Notes: generated from the letters alone by a model not told the origin. DNA of 64,000 nt from RBG-16-66-20 sp040752005 (GCA_040752005.1 JBFMFX010000001.1:1-64000), one strand, 5' to 3'. Shown: positions 17,168 to 26,387, counted from the stretch's first letter. Numbers and translations: made by a program.

Positions 17168-18571
17168 TTACAGGCCGCGGCGCTGGCTGACAGGCGGAAT
17201 GTGCAGCGATTCGCGGTATTTCGCAACCGTGCGCCGCGCCACTACGATACCGCGCTCGCGCAGGATGCGGGCGAGCGCCGAGTCCGAAAGGGGCGCACGA
17301 GTATCCTCGGCGGCGACGAGCTGCCGGATCAGCGCCCGGATCGCGGTCGAGGAGGCCGCGCCGCCGGCGTCGGTGGCGAGGCGGCTGGTGAAAAAGTACT
17401 TCAGCTCGTAGGTGCCGCGCGGCGTCGCCATGTACTTCTGCGTGGTGACGCGCGACACCGTGCTCTCGTGCACGCCGAGCGCTTCGGCGATCTCGCGCAG
17501 CACCATCGGGCGCATCGCGACCTCGCCATGCTCGAGGAAGCCTCGCTGGCGGTCCACGATCGCCTGCGCGACGCGCAGGATGGTGTCGAAACGCTGGCGC
17601 ACGTTCCGGATCAGCCATCGCGCCTCCTGCGCCTGCCGCGCGAGCGCGCCGCCGGCGCCGCGGCCGGCCGCGATCTGGGCATACAGCCGATTGATGCGCA
17701 GGCGGGGCATAGCCTCGGGGTTGAGGCTTGCCCGCCAGACGTTGCGCACTTTGCGTACGAAGACGTCGGGGATCACGTACGGCGATTCCAGGCGGGCAAA
17801 CGCGGCGCCCGGGCGCGGGTTGAGGCTGCGGATGATGCGCTGCGCGGCGCGCAGGGTATCGTCGTCGGCGCCGGTCGCCGCGCGCAGGCGCGCCAGATCG
17901 CGCGCGGCGAGCAGTTCCAGATGCCGCTCGACGATCGCCAGCGCGACCCGGTGCGCCGGACTGTCCTCTCCCGAGGCACGCAGCTGCAGAGCCAGGCATT
18001 CGGAGGGCGAGCGTGCGCCGACTCCGCTGGGCTCCATGTTCTGCAGATAGCGCAGCGCGATCGCCAGCTCCTCGACGCCGGCGTCGGCCTCCGGGGGCAG
18101 CATCGCTGCGATCTCTTCCAGCGGCTGCGTGAGGTAGCCGTCGTCATCGAGCGCGTCAATCAGCAGCCCGACGAGCACGCGGTCGCGCTCCCCGAGGCCC
18201 ACCATCGCGAGCTGCCCGTACAGGTGATCGCGCAGGCTCGGCGTGTCGGGCGCCGTGAAGGCACGGTCGCCTTCGTCTTCGGACTCGGCGGCGCTCCCCC
18301 AGGAGACGGCGATTTCGTCGCCGGCGTCCGCGCCCGTTTCCGGCGGCGTGGCCTGGACCTCGCGCGGCTCCAGCGGGCTCGCGCCGGAGCGCGCGACGGG
18401 CGCCGGTTCCTCCTCGTCCTCGCGCTCGAGCAGCGGGTTGTCGGCGAGCGCTCGCTCGATCTCGGCGTTCAGTTCCAGCGTCGACAGTTGCAGCAGCCGG
18501 ATGGACTGCTGCAGCTGCGGCGTGAGCGCCAGGTGCTGCGCCAGACGGAACTGCAGGGTGGGCTTCACCAT
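17168..18571 (-). CDS. rpoN: RNA polymerase sigma-54 factor
   Basis: RpoN directs RNA polymerase to -24/-12 promoters and needs AAA+ activators for open-complex formation. The 467-residue protein has the Gln/Leu-rich region I (LQFRLAQHLALTPQLQQSIRLLQLS), an acidic region II around residues 45-110, and the core-binding region. A helix-turn-helix reads VLREIAEALGVHESTVSRVT, and the C-terminal RpoN box reads ARRTVAKYRE. It is relevant inside this window because a sigma-54-type promoter precedes the pilin gene at 24068-24721 and the activator at 41156-42613 keeps a GAFTGA loop. Confidence 0.96.
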   Translation of the reverse strand: MVKPTLQFRLAQHLALTPQLQQSIRLLQLSTLELNAEIERALADNPLLEREDEEEPAPVARSGASPLEPREVQATPPETGADAGDEIAVSWGSAAESEDEGDRAFTAPDTPSLRDHLYGQLAMVGLGERDRVLVGLLIDALDDDGYLTQPLEEIAAMLPPEADAGVEELAIALRYLQNMEPSGVGARSPSECLALQLRASGEDSPAHRVALAIVERHLELLAARDLARLRAATGADDDTLRAAQRIIRSLNPRPGAAFARLESPYVIPDVFVRKVRNVWRASLNPEAMPRLRINRLYAQIAAGRGAGGALARQAQEARWLIRNVRQRFDTILRVAQAIVDRQRGFLEHGEVAMRPMVLREIAEALGVHESTVSRVTTQKYMATPRGTYELKYFFTSRLATDAGGAASSTAIRALIRQLVAAEDTRAPLSDSALARILRERGIVVARRTVAKYRESLHIPPVSQRRGL

Positions 18572-18578
18572 CCGCGCC

Positions 18579-19297
<719 letters not shown>

Positions 19298-19301
<4 letters not shown>

Positions 19302-19882
19302 CGCGCGGCCGGTTTTGCCGGCGCCGGGCCGGCGGCGGGCTTCTCGGGCTCGGGTTTCTGCTTCGGCTGGATCACCGCGCGCACCCGTCCCTCGGGCGCA
19401 CCCGCTCCCTTGGCCGCCGACGCGGAGAAGAATTCGGTGCGCTGGTCGAGCGCGATGTACTCGCCCTGCACCTCGTCCTGGTCGCGCCGCACGCGCGCGC
19501 GCTCGAACAGCTCGATCATCTGCCGCCGGTCGTCGATTTCCACGCGCAACGCCTCGCCCTCGGTCCACACGCCCTCGCGCTCGCCGCGCGGATCGCTTTT
19601 CTGCCGGAAGCGCACCGGGTTGCCGGTGGCGGTGGCGTACTGGTAGCCGTCGGCGTCCTGGCGCACTACGATGCGGTCCGCTTTCACGAGAATGGTGCCC
19701 TTGCTCAGCACCACGTTGCCCTCGAAGATGCTCATCCGGCGCGCGTCATCGGCGCTCATGCGACTCGCCTCGATGTGCGTCGGCTTGTCGCGGTCGGCCC
19801 GCTCGGCGCTCGCCGGGCCGTAAAGTGCGGCGAGCACCACTGCAAGCGCGACGCGCAGCGCGCGATCGGCCTTCTTCATCAC
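19298..19882 (-). CDS. lptA: LPS transport periplasmic protein LptA
   Basis: LptA forms the periplasmic bridge of the Lpt machine. The 194-residue precursor has a signal peptide (RALRVALAVVLAALYGPASA, cleavage after ASA). The OstA-like beta-jellyroll has KPTHIEASRMSADDARRMSIF, EGNVVLSKGTILVKADRI and GNPVRFRQK. It ends in a Pro/Ala/Lys-rich tail, which is longer than in E. coli. The start (ATGATG) overlaps the lptC stop; initiation could be at either ATG. Confidence 0.92.
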
Positions 19883-20469
19883 GACTCCGGCCGGGGCTTG
19901 CGCGCCGGCTCGAAGCGGCCGCGCACGGCCTCGTGCAGCACGAGCCGGCCGGAGTCGTTGTGGTACTCCATGCCGCGCCCGGAAAGCCGCCGGCGCTCAT
20001 CGGTGATCACGATCTCGCGGTCCGTGCGCACGAGCGATCTCGCGTGCACCACGTGCAGGAAGTCGGTGCGCATGCGGGTTTGCGAGCCGCGGCCCGCGTC
20101 CTCGCGCACCAGGAGCACGTCGCCGTAGAGGAAGACTTCCTCGCCGTCGTGCGACAGCGTGCCGCGGCTGGCGCTTGCGGTGAGGCGCGGCTCGTCGGGC
20201 TTGGTCTGCACCATGCGCGGCGCGATCAGCTCGGTCGAGTCGTCGTCCGGGTAATGTACCATCAACGCCGCGGCGAGCACAGCTTCGACGCGGCCGTCGG
20301 CGCCGTAGCGCGTCAGCGCGAGCCGGTTGACCACGTAATCCGGGTCGTGTCGCCGCAGCGCCGGGTGCACGCCGGCTTCGCGGCGCACCGTGTGCTCCAG
20401 CCACAGCGTCAGCCCGGCGAGCGCCGCCGCGAGCACGAGGGGAAAAATGCGCGTCGTCGCGAGCGTCAT
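19879..20469 (-). CDS. lptC: LPS export protein LptC
   Basis: This 196-residue bitopic protein has one N-terminal membrane helix (residues about 8-25) and a periplasmic OstA/LptC fold. It joins the LptBFG transporter to LptA. Motifs include DPDYVVNRLALTRYGADGR, LIAPRMVQTKPDEPRLTASASRG and VFLYGDVLLVR. It sits in the conserved order kdsC-lptC-lptA-lptB, with overlapping start and stop codons on both sides. Confidence 0.9.
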   Translation of the reverse strand: MTLATTRIFPLVLAAALAGLTLWLEHTVRREAGVHPALRRHDPDYVVNRLALTRYGADGRVEAVLAAALMVHYPDDDSTELIAPRMVQTKPDEPRLTASASRGTLSHDGEEVFLYGDVLLVREDAGRGSQTRMRTDFLHVVHARSLVRTDREIVITDERRRLSGRGMEYHNDSGRLVLHEAVRGRFEPARKPRPES

Positions 20470-21002
20470 CGCAGGTACTGCGCGAGCAGCGGCTCAAGCC
20501 GGCCCTGCGCGCGCAGCACGTATTCGCAGGCTTCGCGCGCCGCGCCCGCTCCGGCCGGCGCGGCGCAGACGTAGTGCGCGTGGCGGCGCACGAACGGCGG
20601 CGCCTCGCCGGGCACGCAGGCGAAGCCGCAGCGCGTGAGCACCGGCAGATCCACCAGCTCGTCGCCCATGAAGCCGGCCGCGGCGGGCTCGACGCCCAGT
20701 TGCGCGAGCAGCTGCTCGAAGGCCGCGCGCTTGTCCGCGACGCCCTGCCGCACATGGGCAATGCCGAGCTCGGCGGCGCGCGCCGCCACCGCGGGCGAAT
20801 CGCGCCCGGAGAGCAGCCCGATCGCGATCCCGGCCTGCATGAGCATCTTCAGGCCGTGGCCGTCGCGGGCGTCGAAGCACTTGAGCGCCTCCCCCGCGGC
20901 TCCGAACCAGAGCCGGCCGTCGGTGAGCACGCCGTCCACGTCGAACAGCATCAGGCGAACGCGCATCGCCCGCTCCAGCGCGTCGGCGGTCGCGGCGGCC
21001 AT
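20466..21002 (-). CDS. kdsC: 3-deoxy-D-manno-octulosonate 8-phosphate phosphatase
   Basis: KdsC releases Kdo from Kdo 8-phosphate in LPS core synthesis. The 178-residue HAD phosphatase of the C0 type has motif I LFDVDGVLTDGRLWFG, the flexible DARDGHGLKMLMQAGI, motif II GLLSGRDSPAV, and GFMGDELVDLPVL as motif IV. The ATG (complement 21000-21002) lies 5 bases after the kdsD stop. The short N-terminal extension MAAATADALERA precedes the family start. Confidence 0.94.
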   Translation of the reverse strand: MAAATADALERAMRVRLMLFDVDGVLTDGRLWFGAAGEALKCFDARDGHGLKMLMQAGIAIGLLSGRDSPAVAARAAELGIAHVRQGVADKRAAFEQLLAQLGVEPAAAGFMGDELVDLPVLTRCGFACVPGEAPPFVRRHAHYVCAAPAGAGAAREACEYVLRAQGRLEPLLAQYLR

Positions 21003-21007
21003 CTGCG

Positions 21008-21991
21008 CTACAGGATCTTGGCGCGGAACAGGTCGTGGATGTTGAGCGCGCCGACCACGCGGTTGGCCGCGTCCACCACCGGCAACTGCGTGCTCTTGCG
21101 CGACTCCATGACCTCGACGGCCTGCACCGCGAGCGCCTCTGGACGGATGGTGCGCGGGTCGCGCGTCATCACCGCCTCGATGCGCGTCGCGTGCAGGTCC
21201 ACCGCGCGCTCGAGCGCCCGGCGCAGGTCGCCGTCGGTGAAGATGCCGATGAGGCGTCGCTCGCCGTCCACGACGGTGGTCATGCCCATGCCCTTCCGCG
21301 TGATCTCGAGGATCGCCTCGGCGAGCGTCGCGCCGGCGCGCACCATCGGCACCGCGTCGCCGGTTCGCATCACGTCGCGCACGTGCGTGAGGAGCTTTCT
21401 GCCGAGCGTGCCGCCGGGGTGCGAGCGAGCGAAATCGTCGGCGGAAAAGCCGCGCGCATCGAGCAGCGCCACCGCGAGCGCGTCGCCGAGCGCGAGCGCC
21501 GCGGTGGTGCTCGCGGTGGGCGCGAGATTGAGCGGGCAGGCCTCCTGGGCGACGCCCGCATCGAGGTGCACGTCGGCCTCGCGCGCGAGCGTCGAGGCGG
21601 GGTTGCCGGTCATCGCGATCAGCTTCGCGCCCTGGCGCTTGACGAGCGGCACGATGGCGAGCAGCTCCTCGCTTTCGCCGGAATACGAGATCGCGATGAA
21701 CACGTCGTCGCGCACGATCATGCCGAGGTCGCCGTGGCTCGCCTCGGCCGGATGCACGAAATACGCCGGCGTGCCGGTGCTCGCCATGGTGGAAGCGATC
21801 TTGCGCGCAATGTGTCCGGATTTGCCGATGCCGCTCACGATCACGCGGCCGCGGCAGGCGAGGATCAGCGATACCGCGGCGAGAAAACGCCCGTCCACGC
21901 GCTCGATCAGCGCGCGCACCGCGTCGGCCTCGATCGCGAGCACGCGCCGCGCGAGCGTGAGTGCGGACGCGTGGGCCTCGTTCGGTATCAT
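21008..21991 (-). CDS. kdsD: D-arabinose 5-phosphate isomerase
   Basis: KdsD (KpsF/GutQ family) makes arabinose 5-phosphate from ribulose 5-phosphate, the first step to Kdo. The 327-residue protein has an N-terminal SIS domain with VIVSGIGKSGHIARKIASTMASTG, FVHPAEASHGDLGMI and SYSGESEELL. Two C-terminal CBS domains (about 205-325) include VMRTGDAVPMV and GIFTDGDLRR. It is the first gene of the kdsD-kdsC-lptCAB-rpoN series and diverges from the Kef-type antiporter gene. Confidence 0.94.
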   Translation of the reverse strand: MIPNEAHASALTLARRVLAIEADAVRALIERVDGRFLAAVSLILACRGRVIVSGIGKSGHIARKIASTMASTGTPAYFVHPAEASHGDLGMIVRDDVFIAISYSGESEELLAIVPLVKRQGAKLIAMTGNPASTLAREADVHLDAGVAQEACPLNLAPTASTTAALALGDALAVALLDARGFSADDFARSHPGGTLGRKLLTHVRDVMRTGDAVPMVRAGATLAEAILEITRKGMGMTTVVDGERRLIGIFTDGDLRRALERAVDLHATRIEAVMTRDPRTIRPEALAVQAVEVMESRKSTQLPVVDAANRVVGALNIHDLFRAKIL

Positions 21992-22000
21992 GGCGCGGGA

Positions 22001-22006
22001 AGTATA
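22001..22006 (-). promoter_or_regulatory. Possible -10 box of the kdsD-kdsC-lptCAB-rpoN transcript
   Basis: On the minus strand TATACT lies 9 bases before the kdsD ATG, in the 41-base gap to the divergent antiporter gene. The plus strand reads TATAGC at almost the same place (22003-22008), so one site could serve both directions. No good -35 is seen. Confidence 0.35.
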
Positions 22007-22032
22007 GCCCAGCCCCGCCGCTCGCCTCGCGC

Positions 22033-24015
22033 ATGGATGTCTCCGCCGCCGCCCTCCAGCAGGTCCTCGTGCTGCTCGCCGCGGCGGTGGCGGCGGTGGC
22101 GGCCTGCCGCCTGATCGCGGCGCCGCCGATCCTCGGTTATCTCGCGATCGGCATCGCGCTCGGCCCCGGTGCGCTCGGCGCGGTATCGCACGACGCGACG
22201 ACGCGCGGGCTCGCCGAGTTCGGCGTCGTGTTTCTGATGTTCACGATCGGTCTGGAGTTCAGCCTGCCGAAGCTGCGCTTGATGCGCCGCGAGGTGTTCG
22301 GCCTGGGCTCGGCGCAGGTCGCGATCACCATCGCCGCCGGCGTCGCCGCGGCGCTCGCGATGGCGGCCGGCGAGTGGCGCGTCGGCCTGGCCACCGGCGC
22401 CGCGGTGGCGATGTCCTCGACCGCGGTCGTGATGCGGCTGCTCGCCGAGCGCATGGAACTGGACACGCCGCACGGCCGCGCGATCGTCGGCGTGCTGCTG
22501 TTCCAGGACCTCGCGGTCGTGCCGCTGCTCATCCTCGTGCCGGCGCTCGGCGCCGAGCCGACGGCGCTCGGTGCCGCGATCACCGTCGCGCTCGCCAAGG
22601 CGGTGTTCGTGCTCGCCGTGGTGCTGCTTGCCGGGCCGCGGCTGATGCGCGCCTGGTTCGGGGTGGTGGCGCGGCGCAAGTCCACGGAACTGTTCGTTCT
22701 CAACGTGCTGCTCGTCGTGCTCGCGATGGCGTGGCTCACGAGTCTTGCCGGCCTTTCACTTGCCCTCGGGGCGTTCCTTGCCGGCATGCTCATCTCCGAA
22801 ACCGAATACCGCTGGCGGGTCGAGGACGAGATCAAGCCGTTCCGCGACGTGCTGCTCGGGCTGTTCTTCGTCACCGTCGGCATGATGCTCGACCTGCGGC
22901 TGGTGGCGGCGAAGGCGTGGCTGGTCGGCGTGCTGCTGATTGCACTGGTGACCTTCAAGTTCTCGCTGGTGGCGCTGCTCGCGCGCGCATTCGGCGCGGC
23001 GCCGGGCGTGGCGATCCGCACCGGTCTGGCCCTTGCGCAGGGCGGCGAGTTCGGTTTCGTGCTGCTGGTACAGGCGGGCGCCGCGGGCGTGATGCCGCCG
23101 GCGATCGGCCAGCCAGTGCTTGCGGCGATGATTCTGTCCATGGCGGTGACGCCGTTTCTCATCGCGGCGAGCGGGCGCCTGGCGCTGCGCTTCGCCGCGT
23201 CCGAATGGCTCGAGCGTTCGCTCGAGCTGCACCGCGTGGCGGTACAGACGCTCGCGGCCGAGCGGCACGTCATCATTCTCGGCTACGGCCGCAACGGCCA
23301 GCACGTCGCGCGGCTGCTCGATGCCGAAGGCGTGCGGTACGTCGCGCTCGACCTCGACCCGGAGCGCGTGCGCGAGGCCGCCGCCGCGGGCGACACGGTC
23401 GTGTTCGCCGATTGCTCGCGGCGCGAGGCGCTGATTGCCGCCGGCGTCATGCGCGCGGCCGCCGTGGTGGTCACCTTCGCCGAGACCGATGCCGCGGTGC
23501 GGGCCATCGCGCACGTGCAGTCGCTCAACCCCTCGGTGCCGGTGATCGCTCGGGCGCGCGAGGAAGCCGACATCGCGCGCCTGGCGGCGGCGGGCGCCTC
23601 GGAGGTCGTGCCCGAGGCACTGGAATCGGGGCTGATGCTCGCCTCGCACACGCTGGTGTGGGTGGGCGTACCGCTCAACCGCGTCGTGCGCCGCCTGCGC
23701 GCGGTGCGCGACGAGCACTACAGCCTACTGCGCGGACTGTTTCACGGCGCAAGCGAAGACACCGAAGCCGCCGATGCCGCGCAGCCGCGGCTGCGCGCGG
23801 TGGTCCTGTCTCCCGGCGCGCGTGCACTGGGGCGCCCGCTCGACGTCGGCGAGCTGGAGGAGATCGGCGTTCAGGTAAAGGCGGTACGCCGGCCGGGCGC
23901 GCCAAAGCGGCTGTCGCCGGAAGAAGCCGGTGCGCTCGGGCCGGGCGACGTCGTGGTGCTGCTCGGCGTGCCCGAAACGCTCGCCGCCGCGGAAATGCGG
24001 CTGCTCGAGGGCTGA
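22033..24015 (+). CDS. Kef-type monovalent cation:proton antiporter (CPA2) with TrkA-N and TrkA-C domains
   Basis: This 660-residue membrane protein has about 12-13 helices over residues 5-390 (Na_H_exchanger family). Landmarks are APPILGYLAIGIALGP, EFGVVFLMFTIGLEFSLPKL, SSTAVVMRLL, LLFQDLAVVPLLIL and RTGLALAQGGEFGFVLL. A cytoplasmic Rossmann RCK/TrkA-N domain (IILGYGRNGQHVARLL, near 415) binds nucleotide. A TrkA-C domain ends the protein (about 580-655). Relatives (KefB, KefC, YbaL) expel potassium in exchange for protons, often as protection against electrophiles. Which cation this one moves is not decided by sequence. ATG 22033 was chosen over an upstream in-frame start because it begins at the first helix. 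Confidence 0.87.
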   Translation: MDVSAAALQQVLVLLAAAVAAVAACRLIAAPPILGYLAIGIALGPGALGAVSHDATTRGLAEFGVVFLMFTIGLEFSLPKLRLMRREVFGLGSAQVAITIAAGVAAALAMAAGEWRVGLATGAAVAMSSTAVVMRLLAERMELDTPHGRAIVGVLLFQDLAVVPLLILVPALGAEPTALGAAITVALAKAVFVLAVVLLAGPRLMRAWFGVVARRKSTELFVLNVLLVVLAMAWLTSLAGLSLALGAFLAGMLISETEYRWRVEDEIKPFRDVLLGLFFVTVGMMLDLRLVAAKAWLVGVLLIALVTFKFSLVALLARAFGAAPGVAIRTGLALAQGGEFGFVLLVQAGAAGVMPPAIGQPVLAAMILSMAVTPFLIAASGRLALRFAASEWLERSLELHRVAVQTLAAERHVIILGYGRNGQHVARLLDAEGVRYVALDLDPERVREAAAAGDTVVFADCSRREALIAAGVMRAAAVVVTFAETDAAVRAIAHVQSLNPSVPVIARAREEADIARLAAAGASEVVPEALESGLMLASHTLVWVGVPLNRVVRRLRAVRDEHYSLLRGLFHGASEDTEAADAAQPRLRAVVLSPGARALGRPLDVGELEEIGVQVKAVRRPGAPKRLSPEEAGALGPGDVVVLLGVPETLAAAEMRLLEG

Positions 24016-24022
24016 AAACAGA

Positions 24023-24044
24023 AAGGCCGGCTTGCGCCGGCCTT
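24023..24044. terminator. Hairpin between convergent antiporter and pilin genes (bidirectional terminator candidate)
   Basis: AAGGCCGGC (24023-24031), loop TTGC, GCCGGCCTT (24036-24044): a perfect 9-bp stem with a tetraloop. It sits 7 bases after the antiporter stop and 23 bases beyond the end of the convergent pilin gene. On the plus strand only two U residues follow directly, on the minus strand UUUC follows, so termination efficiency is uncertain. Confidence 0.55.
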
Positions 24045-24067
24045 CGCCAAATCACCGGGCTTGCCGC

Positions 24068-24721
24068 TTACAGCGCGCGGCAGAGCGTGTACACGTTGGT
24101 GCCGGATTCGACGTAGTTGTTCGCATCCGCCGCTGCACTGATCGGGGGGTTGGGACCGCCGGTGTGAAGCTGCCCGCGCACCGTTCCCGTACGTGCGTCT
24201 CCGTCGTCCATCTGCGTATCCACTGCAATGGCCATCTTGTCCGGCATGTTGGCCGAGCAGACGATCAGCGCACCAAACCCGCCCAGCACGGTGCCACCAG
24301 CGGCATTGCCCGTCTGCACGCCAATCTTGCCAGTGACGGCATTGAAGGGTTGTTCCTGATCGTTGCCGGCAACGAAGCCGGCCCGGCGCAAGTGCAGCCA
24401 GAAGAGCCGGGACTCCTCGTTTGCCGTCGTCGTGTTGTAAGTGCCGCTGACCGTACCGTCGTTGTACGCGCCGCTGGCGGGCGCGGAGATCCCGAGGCTC
24501 CAGCGCGCATTGGCGTCCCCGTCATCGCCGGGCAGCTTGCGATAGCGATCCTGGTAGCCGTGATAGGCGGCAGAGATGCCGGAGAAATCGGCGATCAGAT
24601 TCTTGATCTTGGCCTGCGTGATCATCTCCTGACCCTTGAGGATTCCGCCCAAGAGCAGCCCGATGATCACCAGCACGATTGCGATCTCGACCAGCGTGAA
24701 GCCTTTGCCAAGGTGTCTCAT
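24068..24721 (-). CDS. Type IV prepilin (major-pilin-like protein)
   Basis: This 217-residue prepilin has a short leader MRHLGKG, then the prepilin peptidase site G|FTLVE with the conserved Glu5. The hydrophobic alpha helix IAIVLVIIGLLLGGIL and a helix continuation QAKIKNLIADFSGISAAYHGYQ follow, then a globular part with two cysteines (near residues 174 and 214) that could close a C-terminal disulfide loop. ATG at complement 24719-24721 is preceded by GGAAAGG. Unlike the other pilus genes it has its own promoter, of sigma-54 type (24760-24775). It is the best candidate for the fibre subunit of the assembly system encoded at 28-41 kb. No prepilin peptidase gene is in the window. Confidence 0.85.
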   Translation of the reverse strand: MRHLGKGFTLVEIAIVLVIIGLLLGGILKGQEMITQAKIKNLIADFSGISAAYHGYQDRYRKLPGDDGDANARWSLGISAPASGAYNDGTVSGTYNTTTANEESRLFWLHLRRAGFVAGNDQEQPFNAVTGKIGVQTGNAAGGTVLGGFGALIVCSANMPDKMAIAVDTQMDDGDARTGTVRGQLHTGGPNPPISAAADANNYVESGTNVYTLCRAL

Positions 24722-24759
24722 GGTTTTGCCTTTCCGTTTCGAACCGATGCTCGAAGACC

Positions 24760-24775
24760 TGCAATCCGCATGCCA
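24760..24775 (-). promoter_or_regulatory. Sigma-54 (-24/-12) promoter of the pilin gene
   Basis: Read on the minus strand the site is TGGCATGCGGATTGCA. It matches the consensus TGGCAC-N5-TTGCA at every conserved base except the last of the first element, with GG and GC exactly 10 bases apart. The predicted transcription start is near 24749, giving a leader of about 28 bases that contains the GGAAAGG ribosome binding site. The segment upstream (about 24790-24840) is markedly AT-rich for this genome and could hold activator or IHF sites; that is inference. Confidence 0.8.
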
Positions 24776-24856
24776 TCCGAGAAGAGGTAATTCTAGGTGC
24801 AATACCCGGAGAAATTGCAAAAATTTGTCGAAAATCCGACGCGGGGTGACAGGTCG

Positions 24857-25594
24857 TCAACGCCCACCCTGCCGCGCTTTACCGGTGGCCAGCCGCCTTT
24901 CCAGCGCTTCCAGGCGCGATTGAAGAAAGCGGTGCTCGCCGGGGTCGGTGATCCGCCCGGTAGCGAGAAGCCCTCCCAGCATGATCTTCGCCGCCTCAAG
25001 CTCGTTCATGTCCTCCAGAATGAATATCTCCATCTGCTTCGCCCAGAGCGGCACGTTCGGTTCGTCGGCCACCGCACGCAGCGCCTGCGCGTAGCGCAGC
25101 GCGAGCGGCAGGTCTTCGAGCCGGTGCTTGGCGAGCAGTGCGGCGTGAGCGAGTGCCGGCCACCGCTCGCGCGGCGCCTTCAGGTATTCGGCGTGGATGA
25201 ACTCCATCATCGCGCGCGCTTTGGCTGGATCGGGAACCTCGGCGTAGATGCGCGCGGCGGCGAAGAGCGGATAGCGGCTGCGCGGGTCGGTGTGGAGGAT
25301 CGCGGCAAGCCAGCCGATCAGCCGGCCGTAGTCGAGGTTGCGGTAGGGAGCCTGGTTCGCTGCACTGGAGTCGAACGCCTGCAGCCACAGCATGGCAAGC
25401 CGCGCGGCTGCCTGCGGCTCGCCGAAGCTCGCCGCCTTGACTGCTGCGGCTGAGGGCGCGGGCGGCAGGTCTGTCGCCGCCGCGCGGCGCGGGGCGAAGG
25501 CCACGTGCACTGCAAGCTGTGCGGCGAGCGCGCCGACAAGTAGCAGCCCGACCCAGACGGGCACTGCGGCGAGCGGCCGCGCGTTCTCGCTCAA
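24857..25594 (-). CDS. Predicted membrane-anchored helical (TPR-like) protein of the pilus locus
   Basis: I do not recognise a named family for this 245-residue protein. It has one N-terminal membrane helix (about residues 8-28, AAVPVWVGLLLVGALAAQLAV). The rest is predicted to be helical and lies outside the membrane. It includes repeat-like segments with aligned Ala/Leu/Tyr residues (YPLFAAARIYAEVPDPAKARAM, LPLALRYAQALR, MNELEAAKIMLGGLL) that look like degenerate TPR hairpins. The start is TTG (complement 25592-25594), overlapping the permease stop and preceded by GGAGGAA, which decides it. It is coupled to an ABC-2 permease and followed by the pilin gene, so a role in pilin or substrate export is plausible. 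Confidence 0.7.
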   Translation of the reverse strand: MSENARPLAAVPVWVGLLLVGALAAQLAVHVAFAPRRAAATDLPPAPSAAAVKAASFGEPQAAARLAMLWLQAFDSSAANQAPYRNLDYGRLIGWLAAILHTDPRSRYPLFAAARIYAEVPDPAKARAMMEFIHAEYLKAPRERWPALAHAALLAKHRLEDLPLALRYAQALRAVADEPNVPLWAKQMEIFILEDMNELEAAKIMLGGLLATGRITDPGEHRFLQSRLEALERRLATGKARQGGR

Positions 25595-26355
25595 AGGTTC
25601 CTCCGGCTCAGGTCGAAAAGCCCTGCCGCGACGAGGAGCAGCGTGTAGGCCGCTATCGCCGCGAGCGCCGGGGCGAGTTCGGCCACCGCCGGCGGCTCGT
25701 AGAGCAGCCACGCGGTACGCGTCGCTGCGTCCAGGCGCGGCAGCAGCAGCGCGACGCCATCTACCGCGAGCTGCGCAGCGCGGCCGGCAAGTGTCGCCTC
25801 GGCGAGCGAACCGGAGGCGATCGCCTGGATCGCGCCGATCGAGCGCGCAAGGAGGTACAGCCCGGCGGTCGCGCTGAGGGCGGCGGCCGGCTGCGCGAGC
25901 GCGCTCGCGAAAAAGAGCGCCGCCGCCGCAACCAGCGCGCATTCGAACGCGAGCGAGACTGCCCAAGCCAGCACGCCGGGCGGGGCCGACCACGCAAGAA
26001 GCGGCAGCGCGAACGCGCCGGCGATCAGGGCGCCAGCCGCCGCGAAGCCGGCGAGCTTGCCGAGGTACCAGGCCGGGCGCGAGAGGGCAAAGGCGAGCAC
26101 GAAATCGAGCACCTTGTCGTTCGCCTCGCGCGCCGTTGCCGCGACCACGTGCACGGCGACAAGAAAGGCCGCCGCCGCGCGCAAGAGCGCGCCGGCGACC
26201 GCCGCCTGCACCGCCGCGCCCTCGGTAAGGGCGACCTGCGAGACGAAGGCGGCGAGGCCGAGCGCCGCGGCAAGCGCGCAGGCGGCGAGCCACGGCAAGC
26301 CGCTGCGCCGCGCTTCCAGCAGCGAAAAACGGGCGACGACGAGCGCGCGGTGCAT
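25591..26355 (-). CDS. ABC-2 type transporter permease-like membrane protein
   Basis: This 254-residue integral membrane protein has about six hydrophobic segments. It starts MHRALVVARFSLLEARRSGLPWL, the amphipathic pre-TM1 helix typical of ABC-2 permeases. It also has VVAATAREANDKVLDFVLAFALSRPAWYLGKLAGFA, a pattern of the NatB/CcmB-like exporters. No ATPase gene adjoins it. The only unpaired ATPase of the matching type nearby is at 42591-43340, at the far end of the pilus operon. It shares an overlapping stop and start with the downstream TPR-like gene and diverges from the histidine kinase across 39 bases. Confidence 0.72.
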   Translation of the reverse strand: MHRALVVARFSLLEARRSGLPWLAACALAAALGLAAFVSQVALTEGAAVQAAVAGALLRAAAAFLVAVHVVAATAREANDKVLDFVLAFALSRPAWYLGKLAGFAAAGALIAGAFALPLLAWSAPPGVLAWAVSLAFECALVAAAALFFASALAQPAAALSATAGLYLLARSIGAIQAIASGSLAEATLAGRAAQLAVDGVALLLPRLDAATRTAWLLYEPPAVAELAPALAAIAAYTLLLVAAGLFDLSRRNL

Positions 26356-26381
26356 GCCGGTGGCACGGTGCAAGGGTGCGT

Positions 26382-26387
26382 TAGCAT
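26382..26387 (+). promoter_or_regulatory. Possible -10 box of the histidine kinase gene
   Basis: TAGCAT lies 7 bases before the kinase ATG within the 39-base divergent gap. Its complement reads ATGCTA, and TATGCT (complement 26383-26388) could serve the permease gene on the other strand. The spacing would leave the kinase mRNA nearly leaderless. Confidence 0.3.

Noticed and set aside
24068..24721. Calling the pilin mshA or pilA
   Set aside because: The mature sequence beyond the N-terminal helix shows no clear match I can name. Only prepilin type can be supported.
26362..26376. TGGCAC...TGCAA between the permease and kinase genes as a second sigma-54 promoter
   Set aside because: The GG is followed after 10 bases by GG, not GC, and the TTGC element is not at the right distance.
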